Origin: Arenicola marina
Lineage: Eukaryota; Annelida; Polychaeta; Arenicolidae
Assembly: GCA_964019135.1 (NCBI GenBank)
Contig: OZ025248.1
Location: 48,849,670 to 48,913,669, forward strand
Reading direction: 5' to 3'
Length of the DNA: 64,000 bases
In this document: piece after piece, positions 1 through 11,071 of the stretch
Layout of the letters: each line of letters begins with the position of its first letter
Numbering within the stretch: the first letter of the stretch is position 1
Position numbers and translations under genes: made by a program
The notes under the pieces: generated by a model
Seen by the model: the letters and a program-made list of their open reading frames with translations, nothing else
Told to the model about the DNA's origin: nothing
The model's database searches: none

Positions 1-519
1 GGTTCAAACCAAATAGCGTTCTTATGTCGTTAGCCATTTTATCGCCAATAACGATTTCTACGCGTTGGATAAAGATATCTCGACGATTTTCACCACAGCA
101 AGGCTACTCTAGTAAATTATGGCCTAGTTTGTTTAGCACTGCCAATATGCCCGGAACTGCCAGGCATTTTATTTGCATATACATGTTGGAGAGGGATTTA
201 TCGACCTGTAGAATTGCAACCAGCCTTACTATTTATTGGCAAACAAACCAAAAAAAAAACTGGTAAAATGATAATGGTTGTAGTCGATCGATACACGTAG
301 AGCTTTCCCCGAAATCTCTTGTAATTTCTTCATATCCAGCACGGCATTCCTGGGTCTCGAGAACCTTGGGTAGTTAGAGACGCACACACACAAAACACCA
401 ATTCTGTCGATAACTGCTGCACTTCCGGCGCTGAGTAGTAAGATTGCCTCTTGCACGCAGGAATAAAGGGCCTCAAGCAAAGTGACTTTCTGCCCCGATC
501 TTGATTAATGACGCAACAA
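1..519. other. Intergenic, no supported feature
   Basis: This lies downstream of the predicted MTCH polyadenylation site. Only short unrecognised ORFs are present on both strands. The first ten bases resemble a tRNA B box, but no partner A box or fold is visible in the window. Confidence 0.4.
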
Positions 520-1582
520 TAATGAAAACACAGCTTTATCCTTTATTGTCCATTCACTCGTAAATTATTACAGAAAGGTTTGTTCGACAGCAAAGTTTCA
601 CAGAGACCCTCCCGAGATGGTTATTGTAATAGTAGCAACACACCTGCCCAGCAAAACCGTCATGTTTTATATCCACGATTCTAACGTTATAACAGATGTA
701 CATATTGGCACTTCGTTGTACCGTCAGTAACCCACTTTTAAAGAAAAGGTATCCCATGAACTTTACATTATACAATTACTCTTGTCACACAGGGCAAAGA
801 CCAGGATTCTAAACCTGCCCCCGCCATCTCAGCTGAACATTTTTCGCAAAAGAGAACGATAACTTTGTACCAAGAAGAAGGTAAAATGAAGTCATTATCA
901 CATAGAATGCAAGGCGAAGATGTCCATACGTTTGCCGTGTTATTACACAAATGACGTCACTAGAACAGACCCGTATGTTCGTTCTATTATCACATTAACC
1001 CGAAGCAGAGAACATTTGCTTATCACGGCTTTGGACCAAGATGTAACACTTCATATGCTGACAGGACTGATTGTCCGCCCATTAAGTAATATTCCATCCG
1101 CGTCCTCCATACCATATCGAACAGTTTACAAGCGAAAGCCAAGGACTGAAAATGGTTCAGCGCAATCGTATACAATGGCAAACGAAGAGGTTTGATTTTT
1201 TACTGAGAAACATCTGTACCCTTGCGATAAAACTTAAAGACAACCCTCAAAACAGATTGATTCATGTCTGTAAAATTAACACTTGTAGTGTCACCTTGGA
1301 CCATAAAGAAACATACTTCCCTAGGTATTACCCTGGGACAATTAGTTAACTCGGCTATCAATTTCCTAAAGTACCAGTTGTAACGGTGTTTAGTTGGAAC
1401 ATGGAAACACACCGCAAATTGGGGGTCGTCACTATGTTGCGTATATTTCCGGCAGGCGTCCTGTGTCATCACAACGCAGTTCTCCCTTGGGATCTGCCGA
1501 CTATAAGTTACACTATGTACATCTCGGACAGCTGTGAGCGGGCCAGTCCTGGGGGTGGGGTACGAGTCTCACTGAAGTAATT
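520..1582 (-). other. Predicted MTCH 3' untranslated region
   Basis: Downstream of the MTCH stop codon, the first canonical AATAAA on the minus strand (TTTATT on the plus strand) is at 542-547. This would give a 3' UTR of roughly 1.05 kb. Several ORFs of 60-90 codons overlap here on both strands, but none resembles a known protein. A full palindromic CRE (TGACGTCA) lies at 952-959. The 3' end is inferred from the signal alone. Confidence 0.45.
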
Positions 1583-4500
1583 CTAGAAGCGTCTCGCGAC
1601 GGGCATCTCTAACCCGGCCCGAAACGTAACCGGACCTCGGTAGTATCTCCAGAACATGCTCGAGCCACGCTTCAACGCGTTCTGAAACGAAGAAAAAATA
1701 ATAGGCAAATAAGTACATTGGAATAATAAATATCCTCTTTCTTTTTTCGCATCCGTATTGGGCCTACTTTCATTTACTCTTCACTTGGCGAAGTAAATAA
1801 TTTGTGTCTATTGGAAAAAAAGTGGTAGTGATAAAATTTAGTTAGGGTTAATGATGAAAATTACTTACCTCTTGCGCTAGGTGGCGCCAGCAATCGGTCC
1901 ACCCCTCGTAGGTCAGCATTGCGGGGGGGCGACTGGCCAAAAGTCTACAACGGACCAAGTGGATTAGCCACATAGGACGAGAAACACATTAATCAACCCG
2001 ACCAGTTGCTGGCTCAAGATATCCCTAGTACCACAAACACGGTCCTGGAACCATGGATTCATTACCATTACCATGTGTCGATGTGATGGTTTCTTTACTC
2101 CCACATACTATGGATTTGTTCGACAAGAGTCAGATACCAAGTCCGATTGAGATTCGAACCAGGAATAGCCAGGTGTTACAGAGAACGTGGAAACCGATCA
2201 TGTCGCCCTTATCGCAACTGTCAAAACGCCATAATAGAAAGTTAGGACTTACCCGCATCCGTTGACAGCCATCACGTTGGAGACTAAGATGAACGGATAC
2301 GTTACTTGAGTCACCACCAACTGCAAAACCGACACGATCAAATCTTTAGGAGGTGCAATTGGAAGGTGGGGGTTGTAAACAGTATAAATATATATATAAG
2401 CGTTACGGATATTTTCACTGTATGTTTATCTCATATAACGCGGAGTAGATATATAAAATAGATACATGTTAAACAATTTTACCCTCGCTGACCAGGGATT
2501 TAAACAAACGGCGAGAAGAGTCGCAGCTAATCTCCAGACACACACACCGACGTGCTACTGACACACATCGATGTGACGCATGCGCGGCGTGCAGAACTAC
2601 AACGAACGCGACAGTCTGCGCCTCTTGAAATCGATACTTTTGAACGGCTGCACGCGATAAGATACAAGTACAAGTGTATTGTTATTGTATTTGACATTGT
2701 TAAGTATACAATGCAACACTTACTGAACAAACGGCACTTGTGTATGTCTTCAGGTCCTGAAAGAAATCACCACCTTGACCATGAATCAGATAAAGCAAAG
2801 CCGGTGGCCGTAAAAGTAAGCATTTAAATTAAAGGAAAGCAGGTATCTCTTATTCCCAATTAAATAAAAGGTTAAACAAATTTACTGCTTTGTTCAAATA
2901 GTTTGCAATAAAGGTTTCAATTTTTGACACTGAAACATCCTCAGAGCAAAAGTAAAAAAACTCGACCATAGCCTTCATGAAGGCATTATATTTTTGCATA
3001 CTATTTTTATGGGAGACCCAACATGTACTATGAAGCAAATTCGAATGTCGGTAGCCAAATGAGCCAATTTTCAATGCTACAAAAATGCGATTACTCTCGA
3101 TGCGTGCCATGCCGCTAGATATAACCACTGACCGAAGATCCCTGAGTCTTAGGAATGACGTAGTTGTTGAGGATGTGAGCCAATACATTGGCCAACCAGA
3201 TTGTGAGTACTTCTCCGAACAGGCGAGGAATCAGACCACTGATATAAGGAAGAGGAATTACAAATCTTAATTACAATATAACATAAGTCGTAATAAAAAA
3301 AAGCGGCATTTTATCGATAACCGTTTAACTAAACGCTCAAACTGTAAATTAGTATACCATGTCCATTATAATTTATTATTCTGAACAAGACAAAAGTAGC
3401 AAATAACATCAAAGATATACCAAGGCTGTAACAATAGATATGAATAAATTATTAATTAATGTTAACTGCCAAACGTCAAAAAAATATATACTCACGCAAA
3501 GAACCCTACAATTCCATCCCTTTCGTAGATTTCGCGAACTGATAAAAACATGTTGCTGAAAGTAGCACATTAAAAGTCGCCGGTTTAACGCTTGACAAAA
3601 GTACAGTAATATAATATATGCGATATAGATCTGTTCCCCAGCTGATATTATTTAAGAAATGCTTATAACGGTAGATCTATACATATTTAATATCGGGGGA
3701 GTAACACGACTTGTGCAGCAGTTATCTTACTCAGGCCTTATTACTATCATCAACTGAATTTCGAGTAGGAAATTGCGTCATTGCCGAAGACAAATCCATG
3801 TCCTATCACAAATAAATCCTTGCACGCCTTGTCACAATAGATAGATAATATGTCATCACGCTCGCACGTCAGTCTCAAGAAATGACTGCAGGTTGTCAAA
3901 TTATTATCCTACCTGTAAACTGTTTCCTTTCCAACAAACTGAGCCATCTGCCGGACCATAATGACTGGAAAAGAATTTCAAAAATTAGCTTCTGCTTTTC
4001 TATTTTTGAACATATGCGTACACCGTATAACTAAAAACATATGGCAAAGTCAACTTTTAATTTATAATGAAACTCACGTATACATTGTGAGGCAGACATA
4101 TAAATGAGGTATCTAAACTACCGGTAATGTACATGTTAGACCGCCTACCATGGAAGGGATGACTGGCAATAACCCCGCCACATCGTGCCACCGACTCATA
4201 AAGCGTCTGCAACGAAATTAAAACGCAATCTTTCATAATCATCTTATAAGTCAACTCTTGCAACTCCAATCGGCACACATTTCCCCAGAAATTTGGTTAC
4301 AGCCAATCATGTTAAATCAACTATTTTAGAACTAATATGCTTTCCGGAATGTCTGTACAGCACTTTTTTGCCCAGAAAGGTGCAGTTTATTTCCAATGAC
4401 CCATAGGAAGTTAACACATCATTTCAATATTTGTTCAATGGGCGACAAGCAGATACATGTCAAGATTTGAAGGAGAGGGTTATTTAGCGGTATTAGGCAC

Positions 4501-7500
4501 GACAAATTTCGATTTAGGAAATATGTTTCGAACATGACGCCAGGGCTGTTATCCCCCTTCTCTCTGGCTCATCGACAATGATGGCCACTGATGACTCACG
4601 TCACGGCAGAGGCGACCAAGGACCGTCCTGAGGTCCTCCTCCACACCATCCAGCTCTGATGTGGAGGGAGGTGGGGAAGACTTGGAACCTTTCTCAAACG
4701 GTACTCCTTTGATTTGCTGCAAAAGTTTTCATGAACAACTTTTATTATTAAAATATGTATTTCTGATATATATATTTAACTGAATCCTTAAGTCATTACT
4801 CATAGTGAACGAAGCGGAAGGTGCTGTCATACCGAACAATATGCCATACAGTACTATTGTAATCTAACAATGACACATGTTTAGTCTTATAATGCATCTA
4901 CAGCAATAACCCCCACCCGACAAAAACAAAACACGCCTACCAGCGGATACAAGTGATATAACACAATATCAAGCAGTTGCATATTATACATTTACATGTC
5001 AACGAAGACTTTGTTGGAGAATCTTAAGCAGCAACCAACTTACCATAGATATTCCATTTGTGACAAAACTGCCAACAATGCCACCAGTCAATCTGGCTCC
5101 AAGTCCACTGTACATACCAAAAAACCCATCACATTTTCTGATATGGCCCACTGAAAAAGCACAGTTTTTGACTTAGATGCAGAGCTACTTTCTCTTCAAT
5201 GAGGAAAAACCAATATATACTTCCACTTATTTTACTTTAAATACACCATAATATAATAGGGAAAAGGGTACAAGTACAGTAACGCAAATCGATAAAAGCA
5301 TCAGTATCATTAATTCAACCTTGCTAATTTACATATGAATATTCATTATTGGACTTTACTTACAATATTTAAAGGCATTAGGATAGCATAGAACACGTCG
5401 CCCAAAAATGCTTGTGCTGGTTTGTGGCTCAAGTGGTTCATATCCAATCTGCAAATATATGCATTCTATAAAATATAATCATTGCAATGATAGTAACACA
5501 CTAGACTCACCAACAGTCATCTCAACTATCCTCTTCAAATCAGAGGCAACTAGCTAAATTTATTATACTAATAGATGATGAATGAATTATTTCCATTAAA
5601 ACTTGCAATAAATTCAATTGACTGTGAGTTGTACCACTACTATTTGAAGTTATCCTGACGATTATAAATTTATTTGCCCCTTTGGACGTTACTATGAGAA
5701 CAGCAGAAGACCCATGTCAATCAGTAACTTATTTATAACTGGCATTGATATCCTTGACGCATTTCTGGTGATGCAATGAAATGGGTCTGCTGGGATCCAA
5801 TAGTGAGTATATCTCCAGAGTGTAATACATGTTGAGGGCCAAAAGCTTAGTCTCTTGTATTTACTTCTTTCCACTCATTTTCACAACCAGTTACATTGCA
5901 GCCACATAGCCTCCAAGTTTTTGATAGTTTCAAGTAAACATGCTAAACCATTGATTACATATTTATAGTGAGTGTGTCAGCACAAGCTCCCTTAAACTTA
6001 AATACATTTGCTGTTCACATTTTCTTAAAACTTAGAAATATACCGGTACAAACACTACACACACAGCTTTTAAGAAACAAGGATGAATATTGTCAAACTC
6101 TTTTCCTGTTTATGTTGATCATAACCTTCTGTAATATCATAAGTAGGTAACCATTTCATATGATGAAGCTGTATTGACCACAAATGTTGGCTATCAGGCA
6201 AACTAAAGCAAGGAATGTGAGCCCTAGTAACAGTTAATTTGCATAGAGATTAATACAGAAAAACATGATCGCTAATAAAAGGAAAGTAAGACTGAAATAA
6301 TTTGCTTTTTGTTTTATACTCTGTCCATGCATTTTAGAGTACTCTCCGAGTTTCGCAATTTTGGCATGCACATGTTTCGGGTAAATCTAGCTTACTCTGA
6401 CATAGGTCCACGTTGATATGGGTCCAGTTGTGGAACTATGTTCGCAGTACAAATGCAAGTTTGGCATCATCATAATTGCAGTGACAGTGGGGCAGGTACA
6501 AAAGCCTGAAGTAATGCTGAAAACTTCTGTTATTTTATATCACCACAACGGGCTAATGTGTGATGATATTATGAAAGCCCTTACCTCAAGGCATCAGAAT
6601 TGACATCCAAATAATTTGGTATATATATCCACATATACATTCACCTTGCATACGGCTCGGCAGCCTTTACTCAAGTGGCTACCTAGGCATGCCGAAGTCT
6701 GGCCCCTGGAGGTGCAAAGTCTCACCCGCTGAGAGATAGGGGTGGGTGCCTCATGGTTTGCAGGTGTAGGGGAAGGGGGAGGGGCCAAAGGCTCTTTATA
6801 GCGGCTCGCAGTTGAAGGGGAGGTGTCTGGGTCTGTGGGCTAGTTGCCATTCTAGAGTGTCTTTGAACTTGTTATGTTTGGGAAGCCACTCACTGGGCAG
6901 AGGTGAACGAATATAAGTATGAGCTAACCACAGTCAGGCCATTAACAGAAGCTGGACAGAAGTGAGAAGTAGATTTTAGCGACCACGAAACTGTTGTATC
7001 TGACTTTGAACTTGTTATTACAGGTGGAATCTCATAGTTAACCCGGACTCCCTTGTCCCACTCAACATCTCTTTTTAGACTAAACAAATTGGCTGCCGGC
7101 TTCTGCCAGTGGCCAACGCCTCATAATCACCCCACCCCATCCAACCCCTCCACACACCGGCAAGCTGTACTCACTAACACGCATTCCCCGCCTGCAAGCC
7201 ACGAGCTACCCACCCCCATCTCTCAACAGGCAAGATTCTGCACCTCTGGGGGCAAGACTTCAGCCTGACTATAGTCGCAACAGAAACTCTCCGGACAACA
7301 AAATTTCCCGTTTACGAGAACATATTCACTGATACTTTCTGTGTGAACATCAAGTCTGGGCCTAATAAGTATATGTCAACTCACGTTTCCTGAGACTCTT
7401 GCAAATAAATTATAAGCAAATGTTGCTTTGTTTCACTTGGAAGCAGCCAATCGGCTTGATGGTGCCATTCATTGTTTACTGTGACATCACTGGATGATAT

Positions 7501-8551
7501 CATTTACATCTCTGTAAGGGGTCATGTATAGGTTTGAATTCCTTTGTAGTGTTTTATCACTAACTCTGCTTTTAATCATTGACATATACCTAAAGTGACC
7601 CACATTGAATTTGAAATCAGTTTAGTATCAATTAAGGCAAAATTCAAAATTGAATGAAAGCAAATGCCTCTTGCAAAAGTAGGTAGACAATCTTTGATTC
7701 AAGCTCGGTACCCTCGTCAAATGACGCGATAGACTTTGCCAACCTGACCTAGATTTTGAACCAATCAGATGGCAGTTGGATGATGTTTACCTTTGCACTA
7801 CTGATAAGAGAACGATAAAAACAACATCATCTGCTCTCTTAAATAGCATGGCAGGTTATGTATTATGAGAATAGGAATCGAACTACAGATTGGATAAATG
7901 ATTGTTCAGACTTGCCTCAATTCATAGGTAAGGAATATGCATAGATTTCGTCCTCAACTCGTAGAGTAGACAAATAATTCAAAAAAATCATTGTCCGGGG
8001 AGGTTCCGTAGCGAATATAAGTAGCCATTTGAGCTCAGGCTGCCGAGCCATACATACCGGAAACTTATATGTGGATATATATATACTTTTCAGATACCAA
8101 ATTATTTGGATGTCGCTTTTTCTCATACATTAAGGTACATTAGGCTTTTGTGGCGATATAAAATAATTTCGGAAGACAATCGACTTCAGGCATTTGTCCT
8201 GGCCCGCGACACTGTTGGCGTTGGTTTCTCACATTAGTGATTTTCAGAGTGATCGTGGCAAATTCATGAAAAATATTGACTGAAACGTCACTGTGTAGTC
8301 AAATAATTCATAAGTGCTGTGGGCATTGATGAATTATTTGACTTTACTAAGTTTACGAGAACTTCACTGTCTGAAAATGTGAAATTCGGAAACTGTAATT
8401 AAGACTGAAAAACGCTCAAATAAATTAAACACGTGTGACTTCCGCCTGATATATCATTCAACTGTACCTGTATGAGCGTCTTGACATAGGATAAAGGATG
8501 GAAAGCGGAAGTAACACCCGCCCCGAGGACAATTTGACCCACACTATCCAT
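1583..8551 (-). CDS. MTCH2: Mitochondrial carrier homolog (MTCH1/MTCH2 family), 12 coding exons
   Basis: Exons in transcript order: 8468-8551, 5364-5448, 5044-5150, 4600-4716, 4149-4206, 3913-3964, 3496-3555, 3133-3238, 2724-2756, 2253-2320, 1869-1944, 1583-1681. All introns are GT..AG, phases match at every junction, and the total is 945 nt (314 residues plus TAG), close to human MTCH2 (about 303). Visible family marks are HPLSYVKTLIQ (res. 18-28), IGYEPLEP (29-36), DGFFGMYSGLGARL (64-77), SHPFHVI (146-152), GIVGFFAGLIPRLFGE (182-197), TYPFILVSNVMAVN (241-254) and RGSSMFWR near the C-terminus. Known for the family: these are degenerate SLC25-like proteins of the outer mitochondrial membrane. 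MTCH2 inserts tail-anchored helices and serves as a tBID receptor. The start codon has A at -3 and G at +4. Whether it is orthologous to MTCH1, MTCH2 or their common ancestor is not resolved; the symbol is the nearest one. Confidence 0.95.
6602..8114. mobile_element. Foldback/TIR element in MTCH intron 1 (nested inverted repeats)
   Basis: The outer arms are 6602-6692 and 8018-8114 in inverted orientation. They share ACATCCAAATAATTTGGTA, TATATATCCACATATA, GGCTCGGCAGCCT and CAA-TGGCTAC in the same order, with a few small gaps. Immediately inside the left arm, 6687-6775 is inverted again at 7184-7272, around the shared block CACCC-CCCATCTCTCA. The arrangement is therefore A-B...B'...A', with about 745 bp between B' and A' that has no counterpart on the left. 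No transposase ORF is seen, so it would be non-autonomous. I could not find a clear target-site duplication, so the exact ends are uncertain. Confidence 0.75.
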
Positions 8552-8640
8552 TTTGACACACGTCGAGCACGAACATGAAGCTGTGTCCTTGACCTACGGA
8601 CCGGAAGTCTTCGTTTGGCATTCCCGTTGAACGTTTGTTT
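8552..8640 (-). promoter_or_regulatory. MTCH gene 5' region with ETS/GABP-type site and overlapping uORF
   Basis: About 50 bp upstream of the MTCH start codon, 8601-8608 reads CCGGAAGT on the plus strand, the core of the ETS/GABPA (NRF-2) site. Such sites are common in promoters of nuclear genes for mitochondrial proteins. No TATA box is seen near it. An upstream ATG at 8574-8576 opens an 11-codon frame that stops at 8544, overlapping the main start in another frame. Whether the uORF lies in the mRNA depends on the transcription start site, which I cannot place. Confidence 0.45.
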
Positions 8641-10348
8641 TTAATTTGAACCAAGGCCGGTCATTCATAATTATAGCTGTCCAACGGGTTGACGAACCCT
8701 GAGTTGTATATTTGTTCTTCATACAGTGTGTAAAACAACATTTAAGTTGTACAAGACCGATCTTTCTTGTAAGGTAGTACCGGTTGTGGTATCACTAGAC
8801 CGGATGCGGGCATGCAGAGTGAATATCACCCCCCATCCACCCTCACAACATTCAGTTTTGACGCTCCACATAGGCTGTGGCCGCTATAGGCTGTAGACGC
8901 CAGGGGGGGTTGAGGTAGCGGGAAGCGGGAGGGGCGGTGGGTGTCCAGGGATTAGCGCTGACCAGCACGGCAGGGTGGCCGACTGGGTCTGTGCGGACTG
9001 CGGTTCCAGCTGATGCTGGCCTCCCCCCGGTTCCTTCCTGCCGCTGCTGCTCCTGCCTCGCCGCCTTATTATTGATTATTCGTATGAATAAAATGTGTCA
9101 TATCGTCAGTGCCCGCCTCTGGATTTTTTGCTTTCAATGCAATCTCAAACAGCCCAGACCGTTAAGCCGCTTAATTAACACCCCATGGGGGCCGGCGGGC
9201 ATGTCTCGATCTCGACCGTAACTTAATCTTAATCCCTCAGTTAATGCCTCCTTTCAAGTTTGCCACTCCACCCCTCAACGAACGGACAAACCAAGCCCCC
9301 CCCCCCCCCAGAAAACACCCTGTCCCTCACGAGCTGCCAACGGCGGCCACAGCCTATGGCGGCCACAGCCTACGTACCCCGTTTTGACGCCTTTTGCCGG
9401 ACGGGGGTGGCGGGAATACCCCATCGGAATCGCGAATCCCCAAGAATTAGGGAGAGCAATATCGAATCTCCCAGATTAGAACATTTTAAAACTGGGCGCG
9501 AACAAAAACTTCGAATTCGTAGACTGCTATAACGGATCGCGGTAAATAGGCAAAGGGTCTTCGCGTTGAACCAGGAATTGTGCGGATAACGATCCCCCAA
9601 AATTGCCAACATCTGGTCGCGAATCTCCTAGAATTCCTGGATGCCAATCACGGAGATCGGAAAAGGCATCCCCTCCCCCGTTGGAGGCTTGCCCCAGTTT
9701 ACAAACTGCCACATTTCTTCCCACGGTGCAAGAAGATAATCGACTGAGATAGGGCAAACGAAACTAATAGAATGTCTGCACGGCGTGCATTGTATATACT
9801 GTCAATTCCAGCCAGTCCAATCCAATTTATCGTGTTCATGTGCGCATGTACGTCTGTTTGGGGCATACCAAAGAATTTACATAAGCTTGAGCATATAGCC
9901 TACTATATGGCAGCATTAGCCGGTTCAAAAGCATGGATTGCGTCGTGTTCAACTATCAGATTTTCAAATTTGGATCGGAAAGCTCAAATCTGGATCTGAT
10001 TGTCAAATCTGGACGCTCCATTTAGCTTAATTTCGCGTACAATAGCTGATTCAACCGGGACAATTTGAGCTAAATTAACCCTCCAAAAAAGTTTGGCATA
10101 AAAAACTTGTCGTTAAGCTGAAACGTGTATGACACTGCATAAACGCTCTCCTGCTCAGTGATACCACTGCTATTGTTATCCGCTTCGCGTGAGGTGAGTA
10201 ATACTTCAGACAATGGGCTGTTCGGGCCTGCATCATAGGGCAACTGGAAGCAGGAGGACACCAGGCTGATGTCGCCGTTTACTTTGGTGTCAGTCAAAGC
10301 ACTGGTTCAAGATTGAGAAGAAAATTACAAGAGGCTGCATGGTGATGT
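8641..10348. other. Intergenic region, no gene recognised
   Basis: This lies between the MTCH 5' end and the Tc1 remnant. It contains GC-rich stretches at 8890-9060, a C-run near 9299-9309, and a diverged motif of the type CGAATCTCC that recurs on the plus strand between 9430 and 9640. The short ORFs on both strands are not recognisable. Confidence 0.4.
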
Positions 10349-11071
10349 TAATTGTAGTCGGAGAAGTGGGCGCCCGAGGGTGACGACACCCCAGCAAGAC
10401 CGGTACATCCATCTTGCAGCCCTCCGGAACAGACTCTCGGCAAGGACCATACAGGCAAGGGTTGCCGCATATATGATGGCATAAGAGTTTCGGATCAGAC
10501 AGTCAGACACCGTCTGCATGCTGCCCAACTTCAGAGCACGGAAACCTGCAAAGAAGCCCTTTCTGACTGCTGCTCATCCCGTTGCAAGGCTACGCTGGCG
10601 TCGGGAACATCGTCCTTGGAATGGCAATCAGTGGAGAAGGGTTATGTTTTCCGACGAATCCAGATTTTGCCTCCGCAAAGTTGATGGCAGGACGCGTGAG
10701 TGGAGAAGACCGGGAGAAAGATTTGCGGACTGCTGCACTGACAGTCACAGCCTATGATGGTGGCAGCGTCATGGTGTGTGTGGGGGGGGGAGGGGCATTT
10801 CCGTTGCAGGCAAGACCAGGCTTGTGATCATGGATGGAAGTCTGAACGCCCAGCGTTATCGCGACGAAATAGGTTTCTCCGTGACAGGGGAATACAGCGT
10901 ATTGCGCTGTTCGGAAGAGAATCACTGATGTCAGCACACTTCATGACCTCCGACAGGCACTGTCAGAGGAGTGGGCCAACATCCCCCGCTTGCGGCTCAT
11001 TTCTGGCATGAGGAGGAGGCGCGAGGCAGTTGTTGCATATCGTAGCCTACGGTGGATCCACTCGATACTGA
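10349..11071 (+). pseudogene. Tc1/mariner-like transposase remnant lacking its catalytic core
   Basis: Pieces in family order appear in shifting frames. An N-terminal helix-turn-helix part (SGRPRVTTPQQDRYIHLAAL) spans about 10350-10470 and ends in an in-frame TAA. A second part (RARKPAKKPFL, then MFSDESRFCL with DGR.REWRRPGERF) spans 10534-10757. GGSVMV and GKTRLVIMDGSLNAQRYRDEI follow in other frames to about 10870. The distal block (LRQALSEEWANIPRL) lies at about 10948-11000, and the C-terminal AYGGSTRY ends at a TGA at 11069-11071. The usual DNARPH and WP..SPDLNPIEHLW segments are absent, so an internal deletion removed the second and third catalytic acids. With frameshifts and a stop as well, it cannot be active. 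The terminal inverted repeats were not resolved. Confidence 0.85.

Noticed and set aside
2149..2162. tRNA/SINE B box (GGTTCGAATCT on the minus strand)
   Set aside because: It lies in an MTCH intron with no matching A box; possibly a very old SINE, but unsupported.
4057..4278. Stand-alone 73-codon minus-strand ORF
   Set aside because: Only its middle (4149-4206) is coding, as MTCH exon 5; the rest is flanking intron.
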